Origin: Mermis nigrescens
Taxonomy: Eukaryota > Nematoda > Enoplea > Mermithida > Mermithidae
NCBI GenBank assembly: GCA_036768485.1
Contig: JAVLUZ010000167.1
Coordinates: 1-64,000 of the forward strand
DNA length: 64,000 bases
Direction of reading: 5' to 3'
Shown here in pieces: positions 1-11,184 of this stretch (positions are counted from its first letter, which is position 1; each line of letters begins with the position of its first letter). A program made the position numbers and the translations under genes. The notes below the pieces were generated by a model. The model worked only from the letters and a program-made list of their open reading frames with translations. It was not told where the DNA came from and did not search any database.

Positions 1-559
1 GCCATGCTGTTATTTATTAAAAATAACTTTCTGTCAAATTTCTGATGAAATGATTTATACTGGAGAAGATAATCCACCATTGTTTGAAAAAACTGTCAGT
101 TGAGATTTGAAGAATCCCGTGAAAATTGCAATGAAATGTTTCATATAAATTATCTGGCTCTACACCATTCTCAAGGGAAAGTCCAGACATATTTCACAGA
201 AAAAGAGTGTCTCAGCTGCTGTCAATACGATGGTTAAATACGTCTACTGCGTGTTAGTTCACAGAATACAATGATTATTTGATATTTTATAAAGGTATAT
301 TTCAAAGGCCTAGATTGAAATCGGATGCGCTTGAAATCTCCACTTGATAGTTGCACCTGAAAAACAGATTGACATCCTGTTATTTACAAAGGTTAAATTG
401 AAGTTCTACCTTTGTTTAGTAGATAAAGCAATGCAGATTTCTGAAGAATTACTGTTTGTTTGTATTCAATGAAATCCATCCCGTTTACATCATTATAATT
501 AGTTCTTTTCATCAAAATTGGAAGTAACATTAAAAGATCTTAAAAATGTTCTATTGTTT
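1..559. other. No recognisable feature
   Basis: Short broken frames only. This may be the 5' continuation of the decayed reverse transcriptase that becomes recognisable from about 560, but no motif supports that. Confidence 0.4.
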
Positions 560-2350
560 CTAAAAGGTAACTTAATGTGGTTGCCTTGAGGTACGTTTAT
601 CTTGCGTGAGGTAAAATTTCTTGGCCACAGCATCAGTGCAGTAATGTACTGCCCTGCAGGCCTGAAGTCAGACGACCTCTGTTTCCCTACTGAAACTACA
701 GGTCTGCAGAAATTTCATTTATCCATGTTTTCATGAAATTTACAAAGGATCTCACCGGCTAAACCGCTATTCCATCTTCTTCGTAAAGATGTCAGACTTG
801 CTGAAGGTTGAAAGATTCACCAACCCACTGAAAGCCTGAAGAAAGGATTATGATCCCATCTCATTTTAAAATTACCAAAATCTGATCATGAGCACGAATT
901 TATTTCAACGATGGGCACCATGAGAAGGCTTTGACTAAAGTGATTTAAGACATCCAAAGTTTGCTTTGTTCTTAGCCATGCTAGTCAGCAAGAATTCCAA
1001 GGAATTAATGAGGTTACCAGAAAAGAAGGCGAGCAGAGGTGGCCACTGGCAAATATCGACATTATCTCTTTGCTAGTAAAAATTCATTGTCGAACTGACC
1101 ATCAAGTTGCTAACTGGTTAGTGGAAAATGTTAAAGACCCATCGGTCCCACTGATGCCTTTGGTCTCCAACTATAGGAATACAAATACGATATCATTTAT
1201 GTTCCTGGTGTTAACTGTGCAGCTGATCTTCTTCACGTCATCCTAAATATGATCATGCAGAACGCAAATATAAAGTAGAGCGAAAATATCGCTAACATCG
1301 CAAATTTAGAATCCGAAGATTCTGAGTCAGATGATGAATCGTTTCCACCTGACCGATCGTGCGATAATGCGCCTACTGCGCCAATTAATCATACAAACGC
1401 ACAAAATAATAATCCTAGTGCGCAAACCAATCCTATTAATTCGAAAAACCACCTACATTTCGCGAACGCTTGTTACTTACCAATGCAGAAAAAGCTGAAA
1501 TACTAACACCATATTGCCACTGCTGGAGCAACGCATTAATGACCAAGTAAAATTCGCATTGCATTGAATGACTCTAACAATGCGCTATCGTGACGAATTT
1601 TTCTCGTAAACGATGTACTTTTTCGTCATTTTCAAATCTTTGCATCGCTTCATATTACGGAATTTCATGACTCTATTTTCTCGTTTTTCATCGCTAAGTA
1701 AATCTTGCCGCCCTATACAAATGCGTTATTGGTGGCCGCGTATGGAAAATGATGTAATCGCATGGTGTAGGAATTGTGATGTGTGCTTACAACGTAAGGT
1801 CACATTAAATTCCACATCCGTTCCATTGCAACCAATCTAAGTATCCGCTACTTTTGAATCCATTATGCGTTTTATTGCTTGCATATGCCGCGATCTCCTC
1901 CGGAAATGACCAAATAGTAGTTTTTATTAATTATTTTACAAAATACGTGAAAGCTTTTGCTGTTTTGATATGAAAAAAGCAAACAACTATTGTAAATCTA
2001 TTACTAAGAGAAATTATACCAACGCTATGGAGTCCTCAAGAGAATTTTTGAGACAGATCAGGGGTCAAATTTTACATCTACCCTCATTTCGGAAGTTTGT
2101 AAACTATTACAACGTTCAAAGCAAAGACAGTCTAGTATCACACCCCAGTGCTATGTGTTGGTGGAACGTTATATCGTACACTGATTGATGGTTTGAACCA
2201 GCTGAGGCCAAAGTGTATCCGAAAAGGACATTGAATACTTTACCTGCCGCATTATTTTATATCATGCGATCTGGTATTCGTCGACCATACTGATATCTCC
2301 TGAAATTAGCCTTTATGGTACAGAACCAGATACTTTGTACCTACTTCACT
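560..2350 (+). pseudogene. Decayed Ty3/gypsy-like retrotransposon pol (RT end, RNase H, integrase)
   Basis: The reading frame is broken many times, but the domain order is that of Ty3/gypsy pol. About 605-670 reads as the reverse-transcriptase motif V-K-FLGHSIS. About 1094-1150 reads TDHQVANWLVENVKDPS, the RNase H block. About 1183-1245 reads KYDIIYVPGVNCAADLL, its C-terminal YVPG..N.AAD motif. About 1700-1800 is the integrase zinc-binding segment with YWWPRM and WCRNCDVCLQRK. About 1860-1970 carries SSGNDQIVVFINYFTKYVKAF from the integrase core, and 2050-2190 the DQGSNFTS and VER motifs holding catalytic Asp and Glu. The last recognisable piece, near 2280-2340, resembles ISP..SLYGTEP. No LTR or primer-binding site was seen. 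The element is inactive. Confidence 0.8.
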
Positions 2351-5190
2351 AAATTGACTTTCGTGATAAATCCGACTATATTACCTACCGCAGCAAGTAC
2401 AAAGAAAGCCAAGGATTTTGAAGTTGACATTGCAGATCTGCATGAAATTGCCTCAAATCCACCTCGGGCAAAGGCAGTGTATCAGTAATAAAAGACAAAA
2501 AGCCGTAATGCACACAAATTTTAATCTCGGACATGGCCTGCCTCAATAATACTTCAGTCATTCAACCTGAAATCGGTAAACTCAATCACCATGCGTGTTG
2601 CGTCCATACTGGAGCTGCTGACTTACCTACGCCTGAAACTGCGAAAATCAAGCAGGCTGTCTAGTAACTTCTCTCATATCATCACGCTCACAGAATAGAC
2701 TTTGCCAACTAAATTACCTTATTCTGATCAGAATTAGAAAAAACAATGGATGTTCCAAGAGCTTTAGCAGAAGTTACCACACGCCTCTCTGCTCCTGCAG
2801 CTGTCAGGTGCCGGAGAGTGGGATTGACGGTAGAAACAAAAAGCAGGACTGCGTTACGCAGACAAAGCAGTTAAATGTTGTTTTAAACACACATGCCAAA
2901 AATATTATTCATTGTTTTTCCTTTTGTAGACCCATGGCTGCACAAGGTACCCCAGCAAGGAGGGCATTGTTGGAAGCAGCCAGCTGGCTTGATGTAAATT
3001 TGAGGGGCGTGTTCCCCGTGTCCCTAGATGAGTTTTGTTTGAGTTAATCAGCATGATGAGAGTGGTTTTGGCCAAACAACTGCTACAAGATGATAATTGC
3101 CGTGTTAAGGGCCTGACCAACACGTAAAGGTAAAGCATAAAGGAAGATAGAATTGCACCACAGAAAGCAGAGAATCCATCAACAACCTGGTGGGAGATTG
3201 GTTGCAGTCCTTTGCAACCCTCTGTTTGTGCATAGACTACCCACCGTCATAGTCTCCAACAAATCCAGAAGTCGTTTAAGTGCCATTTTGGGTGTCAATT
3301 CCAGCCATCGATATATCAATGGCACTTGTTTCAGCTATTGGAATTTGAACTTTCAGGAATGATAGGCAGAGGCATTGATAAGACCTGGGACCCAAGTGCT
3401 GGGTAACCAGGCCCCACCACTAGGACCTGCGGCCCATTCGTGCCACCACAGTCCAAGTTGTGAGTGCGGACGCTTGCGGTTCTGTTGGGACCAGCGGGTT
3501 TCCGCAACTCCAGCCCGGGCTTTCACCAGTTGTTGAAACGCAACACAACGTTTATATGTTTTGTTAGTTTATCCATGCAGATCGATCGAAGTATTTCCAA
3601 GGCCATGGGCTAAACCTTTGAAATGTAGACCTGACAGAATTGCCACAAATTGTCTGAAAGATCCATTTACAAAATTTGTTGATGATTCCATGACAGAACA
3701 TTACCATGACATGATTAAATGCAATCACACCAAGTAAAGGTTTGGTGAATTTTTTTGAGACAGGGGATGATCCGAACGTGCCCAGCACTTCTGATATGTG
3801 AATCACCTGACTCAACAGAACCACATGCAGCACATTCATAGACGTCTGATACAATCATCAGAGAAAGCATTGATAAAGGTGCTCAGGATAATTTATTCAC
3901 TGACTGATAGAAAAGTCCATGTTTTCATTTTCAGAAGGATGAGTTGCAAGATATGCTGAAAATTCAAAAGCCAAAGGATGATACCATTACTGAATTAGCA
4001 AGCTACCATATGCAGAATGACCACAGCCACAGTTTAGTGCTGATCTAGAAATGGTAGAGTTAATCTTGGCTGGAGGAATGCCAGTTCCATCTGCAAACTG
4101 ACAAGTAGCTGAGAAGGCAGCCACCACCATTACTCAGTAACTAGCTGTTGGTCACGCAACGGTTTATAATCCTGACTAGGCGTACTCAAAACTGCTGCCG
4201 AGCCACAGCTCTGGCCCTAGAACAGCCTGGATAATGGAACCAAGTCAAAACCAACCAAAATGAGTACACTGGTTTAAGTTTTCCAAACTGATATTCCTAA
4301 TATCTGCCTATATGAGAACCACTGATCTGGAATGAAGATCATTAGATGCAACACTCCCCAAGCGTTGAAGGTGGCGCATCTGACACCTGAGGCTGAACAG
4401 GCCACCCCAGCCACACCAAAATATCACAGCAATGGCCTGGCAGGATGATATCGCTCAGAACTGATTATCCTGCAATCGCCAAGGTGGTTCCAACAAGGCG
4501 GTCTGGGTATCAGCACCGAGTCCCGGCCACTCTTCATTGCTGGGCAGAGTACAGCAACTGAATCAGAGCAGATCATGGACTGATATTGAGCCCATATTTC
4601 CTGCCAAGAACCGGAATCACAGAGAGCGCACGCACAATAAGCACCTCGGGTGTAGATGAGGAGCACGCAAGTCACGGACTCAACCTGGGTCACATGCACA
4701 CTCGGCAACGGGATGGAGCCTGCTCAATGGCTCCAGACAAGACAGGCCTAGTACCATGGTACCTGTAATCACAGGGCTGTTAAAGCCAACCATCAATAGG
4801 GGAAGTCGACACTGCGGACGTGGGAAACGGACATTCAAACAAAGATACAATGAGTGATTCTGTAATGCTTATGCGACAAGAGAAGGTGAAGGAAGATGGA
4901 AGACATGCAGAACCACCAAATTATTGCGCTTGTTGTTGTAATGATTTGTTGCTCTTATTGGTAGGCTGCAGGATCATGTTTGGGACCATCAGTTAATTGC
5001 TGCTCAAGTGTACTTCGATCGAGTGTACGCAATCCATTTGCAGTATGCAAATTCGACTGATTCGCCCTCGCGCCCATTAGTGTGGTCTACGCTCGCACAG
5101 CCTTTGGCTGATGCCGATTGTGAGCCCGCACCTAGGTTCATAAGCGATATGAGCGTCTTTAACTGATTATTTTATCCTGACCAATACTTC
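2351..5190. other. Decayed repetitive DNA, no gene recognised
   Basis: Only short frames are open. Parts of the + strand (for example 3950-4040, and 4340-4420 with a Thr/Pro/Ala-rich reading) look like a worn retroelement gag, but no zinc knuckle, protease or other diagnostic motif is visible, so no product is assigned. Confidence 0.35.
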
Positions 5191-7210
5191 GTGCGCATAC
5201 GGTTTTTTATCACAACTGGAATGATGTTGTACGAGGTTCCGCTCGAGTATTTGGTTGTACACCCACATCTTGACGCACCAAGCGAAGTGATTGACGGCTT
5301 TACACATCAAATTTGCCCGGATTTATATCCGCATAGAATGTCACCAGCACCGGAACACCTAGCGCCAATTCTAATACCTGACACGCCAGATGGTCGATAT
5401 TTTCGATACTTTCCGAGAATTTCAGTCTTTATATGAGTCGGAGTATCGACACATGATGGTCTTTTCTTCAATAGATGTCATGCGCGCTACAGCGCTTTTG
5501 GAATTCCTGGATAGAAAATTCCACTTTTTCGCATACGCCTATGGCAATGCCGGAATAGGTTGGCGTATGACGGAACAGTTGCGTCGCATGTTACGCGTAG
5601 CATTCCTTGGCGAATCTTACACGCCATCTCCACGTGAGGCTTTTCCGGAATTCCCGGACTTAACAGCACGAATCAAAAGTCCTCATGTTTTACACAACAT
5701 GATTCGCCAAATTCGATTAGCTACCAACCCGGCACTCGAAGTCCCGGCTCAATTCGATCGTTTTCAAGGTCGTCAAAAATCTGTATTTTACCTCAAACAT
5801 CGAATACAAGATGAATTAGAAAAAATTTGTAAAGAAAGGCGACAGGCATCCTCGCAGGACCCAAGTGGATCCGCAGCAAGCCTTGATATGCCCAAAGTCG
5901 ATCTTTCTTTGGAAGCACAAATTGCGATGCGTCGAACACGCATGACGATCGAGCAGCGTGATCGTGAGAATTTGGCTACGGAAATGCCACGCGTGCGACG
6001 AAGTTACGCGCCGCCAGTTCTCTTGCTGAGACTTCAGAAGTTCGTCACATGCCAGAAGACGAACACAAGGCAAAATTGAATCGTTTTTACGATACTAAAT
6101 CCGAGCACACTTTGAGTCGGTTGAAAAATTTGGAAAAACAACGAGTAAGAAGACTCGTTCAAGCTGAAGTTGCAGCTAAGTTAAAAGCACGTTTAGGCCA
6201 AAGGGGATCGAGGCGACAAGACCCGCAGTCATCCCGGCAGCGCTATGCGCAAACGCATCACCGTTCACAGTCACAAGCACAACCGCAGACACAAGTAAAA
6301 CCGCATGTACAGCAATACACAAGACCGCAGACCCAACCGCGGCAACAGCAGCAATTCACGGAATTGCGTGAGCGTTCCGAGCATACGTGGGCAGCAAGAA
6401 ATTTCTGGGGGTGCAAGATTTTTTTGAAGGTCAAAAAATGGCCTTAAAAACGATGGTATGGTGATAAAAACACCATTTTTCGACGTTTCTCATCAAGCAC
6501 TATCCATTGGCATCAAAAAAATTGCGAAAAAAGCGAAAAAATTTTTCAAAAATTGAATTCTGGGGGGGTATTTTGATTTCTGGAGGGGTATTTTGGTTTC
6601 TGGGGGGTGCATACCCCCAAACCCCCCCACGCCCAGGTGTGGTTCCGAGGCGTATTCTCAGGCCAATGCTGGTCATCTGTCGCGCTCGCGACAGCAGCAG
6701 CCATATGAATATCGCCGTCCGCCACAGTCGAACCGCGGAACTCATCGGGGCCGGTCACAATCCCGTCAACGTCAACAATGGGACCAGTCGTATCAATCAC
6801 CGTTGGAACAAAATCAACCAGCCACCGGGGGCTATCAGCCACAACCTCGACCAGGTCCACTTTTGCCCAAGCCGTGGCCTGTTACTCAACAACAACAGCG
6901 TCCACGCGAACCTTCTGACAACGATCTTACGGTTTTACGCCGGAGCAATTATTTACTCCGACGCCACCCATACCCGCGTCGTTACGCGGACGATTACGAG
7001 GAAGACGACGATTTTGAGGACGATGATCGACCCGTCGATCCACATTGCCGCTTACGCCAACATCTGTATGGGCGTAGGCAATCACCATATGAATATCGTG
7101 AGCATTCGAATACGCGTCGCGAACCGGAATTGGATCAGGAATATTTTCAACAACAACGACGTCGCGGAAAATCGTATGGCTCGAAGGCCAAGTACCGCGA
7201 CCAATATTAA
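5191..7210 (+). pseudogene. Gag-like LTR-retrotransposon ORF, frameshifted and interrupted
   Basis: Three overlapping frames (5191-5436, 5390-6079, 6049-6447) and a fourth after an insertion (to a stop near 7210) form one long reading of roughly 560 residues. The first 300 residues are mixed and probably globular (MVDIFDTFREFQSLYESEY at its start in frame 2). A helical charged stretch follows. The final 250 residues are very rich in Gln, Arg and Pro with an acidic patch near 7000-7030. A basic, Gln-rich tail without a CCHC knuckle suits a Gag or nucleocapsid-like protein, as does the possible LTR 0.8 kb downstream. This is inference, since no family motif was recognised. Two single-base frame changes, near 5400 and 6060, and a 260-bp hAT-like insertion break it. 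It is much less decayed than the pol relic upstream, so the two are probably different elements. Confidence 0.5.
6382..6641. mobile_element. hAT-like MITE (family hAT-a), copy 1, inside the gag-like ORF
   Basis: A 260-bp element flanked by a perfect 8-bp duplication GTTCCGAG (6374-6381 and 6642-6649). Termini CATACGTGGGC and GCCCAGGTGTG form an 11-bp imperfect inverted repeat. An 8-bp duplication with CA...TG ends suits the hAT superfamily. There is no transposase. G- and C-runs lie inside both ends. Near-identical copies lie at 10499 (inverted) and 27207, and a worn copy near 41385. Confidence 0.9.
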
Positions 7211-8004
7211 TTTACAAGTTCGACGTACTGAACTTTTGGAACTCTGCAATGGCGTCGACCTCGACCAGCAGCTTTTCGTCAATTTTTTCGTTTTTCGTCC
7301 TGATGTGGATTCCAGGACTTCGTGTATCGTCTATTTCTTGTGTATTTTTTCTCTTGTCATTTTTTCTCTTGCTGTAAATTTTTCTTTGTCGGTGCTCGTA
7401 TTTTTCCCCGTAATCTCGCATAATTTGCCATTTTTTCTCGTTTTACCTCGTATTTTAATTCGTCAGTGACTTTAATTTTTTGCTCAGCATAATGTTGCCT
7501 GATCATTACGTGTCTTAAATTTTCTTGTGTTTAATTAGCGGTGTTACTATTATGGTACCTTAACTCTTTAACGGACAAGGGGTTAATTTACACCCAATCT
7601 ACAAAATTTTTCAAATCAAAATTTTTCTCATTACCCGGGGACTGAAGGAGGCAACTTAGGCAGCATAATCGAGTATTATTCTATGTTGTCCAAGACCGGA
7701 GTTCATCATTACACGGGCAACAATATAGTTATCCCTAGCGCCATTGTGAGTGTTGCTCGAGAGTTTTTCCTGAGTGCGAACAAGGTCATGCGTTGACCGG
7801 CTATCGATATTTGTTATTTTTTTCGTTCTTTTTATTTTCGTTTTTCACGTTCGCTCAGGATGAGGCGTTGCGGACGCCAGAGTAGAGGCGTTGCGAACGC
7901 CAGAGAGGCGAGTTGTAGAGCGTCGCCGACGTGAGTGCCGTTGTTGGTACCCCCGAAAAAATTCTCCACTTCGTGTCAAATTTTTTTTTCTATACGTAGG
8001 GGAG
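7211..8004 (+). other. 3' untranslated part of the gag-like element, ending in a polypurine tract
   Basis: No gene is visible. The stretch just before 8005 reads GTAGGGGAG, a plausible polypurine tract directly abutting the TG that opens the putative LTR. Confidence 0.45.
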
Positions 8005-8530
8005 TGTAACTGCGAGAGTTACATGTTTAGGCGAACCTGCCTTAGCAGTTCGCAATAGCCATAACATAGCCAATACTAGTAGCTATCTATGATAGTGTAC
8101 TGTGGGCTATGCCTTCGGTCTTCCCATTATTTCCCCAAATTTTCAATAATAAAAAACATTTAGATACTTGTCCGGTAGCATAGAGCTAAGTGTATGATAA
8201 TAGTAATTGTTTAATGCATACCGCTTACGTGAATCGAGAACTTTCGATCTGAGATAAAAGTAATTCAGTATTAAGTTAAATTGATCGTTCTTTAATTTAC
8301 TGTAATGGCCCTTGAGGCCAGTGAACGTAACGTTGTAGTTAGAGTCTGGCTTTTTTGGTTTTTCGTTGGCCGGTTATTTCGACTGTACATTATCGTTTTT
8401 CTTTTGCGTATTTGTTTTCCCGGCTATAGGCCGTGTGTTCTTTGTCGAATAAAAGCACAGAAAACCAACCCAGTGGTTTTGGTTATACCGAGGATTAGGT
8501 CGGCCACCATTCCTACATCGAGGATTTACA
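8005..8530 (+). repeat. Putative 3' LTR (single copy in the window)
   Basis: It opens with TGTAACTGCGAGAGTTACA just after a purine tract and closes with GATTTACA, so the ends are TGTAA...TTACA. An AATAAA lies at about 8449, as expected of an LTR polyadenylation signal. No second copy was found upstream, so the LTR call rests on structure alone. A 77-codon open frame inside it is not considered a gene. Confidence 0.5.
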
Positions 8531-10223
8531 CCTTCTAGTGGACTGATAGGTAAATTCCGTATGATAGCCTTTTCTATTCGAAAACCATAGTTTATCTCTC
8601 AAGCCAAAACTTGATCAAAATTATTATCTAATCTTTAAGTATGATTGATCAGCATAGAGCTCGTTGTTGTTGTTTTCATAGTTCAGCGTGCTACACTAAT
8701 TAGGAACCAAAACATTTCTGATCAGGCACTGATTGAAAATAAGTTAAATTACAACTTGAGCTTGAGATAGGTCAACTGACCTCTGTGGCAATTACCGAGA
8801 CTAGGTAGGTAGCCTTAGGTCTTAGGGCGTAGCTGCTGAGATCACCCGACGTAAAAGCGGCCAGCAATATTAGGGCTGAGGGGATCAAAGCCGTAAGGTC
8901 TGTAAGGCTCCAAAGATCGAAAGCCTTAGAGCCGCGCGATCGGGGCCAGTACTAAGCGTAGACTTAAGTACCTACGTACCTAGGTAAATCTCGAAGGTAA
9001 TGTATCTGTCCTATGCTGATTCCTATTAGGTATAGACGGCTCTACAATTACAACTGCTTGAATTTTAATGATATAAATTGTCTTAGATATGTACCTTTTA
9101 AAAAAAAATATTTTGCTGGAAAAATTACGCGGACTTCTGCAGTATGCTATGCTCGAAAAACCGTCCTCATTTTGTATTGTTTCCATAGCACACAGGTTTT
9201 GTTTTCTATTTATTTCGAAAAGTAGCGAAATACTTGGGTATTTTTGTGCTCTGAACTTCATATATCTTTGCTTTTTCCTCTTTTTTAATAGTTTGTCCTG
9301 CAATTTCAATTTGATTTTTTTCAATATGGCTACCAACTTAAGATATGCATTTTTCTGGCTCTGTTTACTATTTTTCAATGTTTAAGCACTTTGAAAGCCT
9401 AAAACAAGCTTTTTCGAATGACTCATATACTTCATTTAGTGGAGAATTCAAGTTTTTTCAATATGGCCGTCTGGAACACTGTCATGCGGCAACTTTTGAT
9501 GTTTTCAGCTATTTTTCAGGAGTTTCTAATTTATTTTAGAATCTTTTACACAAAACGCCTAGAAAATTTAATGCTCTTTCTGATGAACAATGTTTTATGT
9601 TCTGATGTCTTTTAGTTCTTTTGCGATCAGCGTGGCATACATACCCCTCCTGCATTTTTTTCGGAAATCAAGAACCCTGCATGGTTTTCCGAGCAGCGAC
9701 CAAATTCTGTCGGGTCGGGTGGTATAAAACCGGCGAAATCTTATTAGACTGTCAAAAGTTTAATTCTGGGGTTATATCGGTTTTTGGAAGGTCTACAGGA
9801 TTCTGGGGGTCTATGTAGATCTCCATAATCCCTTACGCTTTTTATGTGGTTGCTGCCATTTTCAGTATGGTATGCAGTCATTTTAAGGGTTGAATCCCTC
9901 AGAACGGGTACATACGTCTGTGTGGACAGGTGTGTGTACATGTTGGGTACAAAAATACTGGTTCGATCGCGACCTAGGATAAGAAATGAATATCGATGCA
10001 CAAGTAATTGACCTGTCAAGCTCAGGGAATGACGCGCAACATACTGTATGCAAATGAAAAAAGTAGATAAATTTCCAACGCTGCGTTGAAAGAAAAAGAG
10101 AAGTAGAAAGTCTTTTAATTCAGCGATCAGGCTTGTGGCGTTCCCTTGGTCCTATCTATTTAGTTCGTAATTCATCTTATTGCTGCCTTATATTAGTAGT
10201 ACTTGTTCACATTTGAAAAGATC
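8531..10223. other. Upstream region of TMA7 with old repeats
   Basis: No coding signal was recognised on either strand. 9630-9830 resembles 20700-20880 (shared phrases such as AGCGACCAAATTCTG), so part of it is an old repeat. The TMA7 promoter and 5' UTR must lie toward its right end. No clear TATA box or start site could be picked. Confidence 0.5.
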
Positions 10224-10239
10224 ATGGCAAGCCGTGAAG
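10224..10239 (+). CDS. TMA7, coding exon 1 (translation machinery-associated protein 7)
   Basis: TMA7 (CCDC72) is a very small, highly basic, conserved eukaryotic protein associated with ribosomes and translation. This exon holds only 16 coding bases: ATG GCA AGC CGT GAA G, reading MASRE plus the first base of a Gly codon. Animal TMA7 typically begins MSGREGGKKKPLK, so the match is good although short. The donor is GTATGC. The split Gly codon (G|GT) is completed exactly by the first two bases of exon 2, which is the main evidence for so small an exon. The ATG has G at +4. The intron that follows is 19,039 bp and full of transposons. Because 16 bases can match by chance, this exon is less certain than the next two. 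Confidence 0.82.
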
Positions 10240-10498
10240 GTATGCATAGACAGGCAGGCGTGGAGTAACTTAAGAATATGGTACTTTCAGAATACCAAAA
10301 AATAAACTTCAGAAGAGCAGATTTTTTCGCTCAGTACTTAGAACATATTGAAAGAAAGCGCGGAAAAAAATTTCATCCGTCAATGATCAAGATTACAAAA
10401 GCTATGGGTTTCTTTAATTAGCCTCTTCTCGACCTAAGCAAGCATCTTCTCGACCTAAGTATGGCAGTAATTATATGCATTCAACTGCAGGTAATATA
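10240..10498. repeat. Left end of an inverted composite repeat inside TMA7 intron 1
   Basis: Begins a unit containing GTTAAGAATATGGTACTTTC-like sequence, then ATTGAAAGAAAGCGCGG and TTAGCCTCTTCTCGACCTA. The same unit recurs at 11105-11185 plus 13530-13680 (split by a LINE) and, inverted, at 19015-19205. Confidence 0.75.
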
Positions 10499-10766
10499 CA
10501 CACCTGGGCGTGGGGGGGGGGGGGGGTTTGGGGGGTATGCACCCCCAGAAACCAAAATACCCCCCAGAAATCAAAATGCCCCCCAGAATTCAATTTTTGA
10601 AAATGTTTTTCGCTTTTTTCGCAATTTTTTGATGCCAATGGATAGTGCTTGATGAGAAACGTCGAAAAATGGTGTTTTTATCACCATACCACCATTTTTA
10701 AGGTCATTTTTTGACCTTCAAAAAAATCTTGCACCCCCCCCAGAAATTTCTTGCTGCCCACGTATG
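10499..10766. mobile_element. hAT-a MITE, copy 2
   Basis: 268 bp, inverted relative to copy 1, flanked by a perfect 8-bp duplication GTAATATA (10491-10498, 10767-10774). Ends CACACCTGGGC and GCCCACGTATG. Interior nearly identical to copy 1, with a G-run after the left end and C-runs before the right, which suggests recent activity. Confidence 0.92.
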
Positions 10767-10774
10767 GTAATATA

Positions 10775-11184
10775 GCATACAATGTAAAATTATATGCAGT
10801 CAAAAAGCAGCAGCCTAGACTGCAGGTAATATAGCACACAACGTAAAATTATATGCAGTCAAAAACCAGCGGCCTGGACTGCAGTTAATATAGCACACAA
10901 CGTAAAATTATATGCAGTCAAAAACCAGCGACCTGGACTGCAGTTAATATATCACACAGTGTGATATTATATGCAATCAATCTGAATGCATAACGATATG
11001 GGAAGCTGGCGCTCCGCTCGCATTTTAACCTGTAGTAGATGATTTTAGAAGGTATTTTTATTCGGGATGGTCTGGCATATCTGCCTCCTTGCTAGGGAAT
11101 GTTTTTTGGAGTAAGTTAAGAATATGGTACTTTCAGCATACTATGAAATAAACTTCAGAAGAGCGGATTTTTTTGTTAAGGATT
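10775..11184. repeat. Tandem unit TATAGCACACAACGTAAAATTATATGCAGTC (about 60-bp period)
   Basis: Three to four copies of a unit of about 60 bp (ACTGCAGTTAATATAGCACAC, then TTATATGCAGTCAAAAACCAG). The inverted counterpart lies at 17640-17820, so this is one arm of the composite. The tail, 11040-11184, holds GATGGTCTGGCATATCTGCCTCC, also inverted near 17540. Confidence 0.7.

Noticed and set aside
8860..9000. G+C-richer stretch considered as a structural RNA
   Set aside because: No tRNA cloverleaf, box motifs or rRNA similarity could be recognised.
8980..9378. 132-codon Lys-rich frame on the minus strand
   Set aside because: Low-complexity composition in A/T-rich DNA, overlapping frames on the other strand, and no motif.
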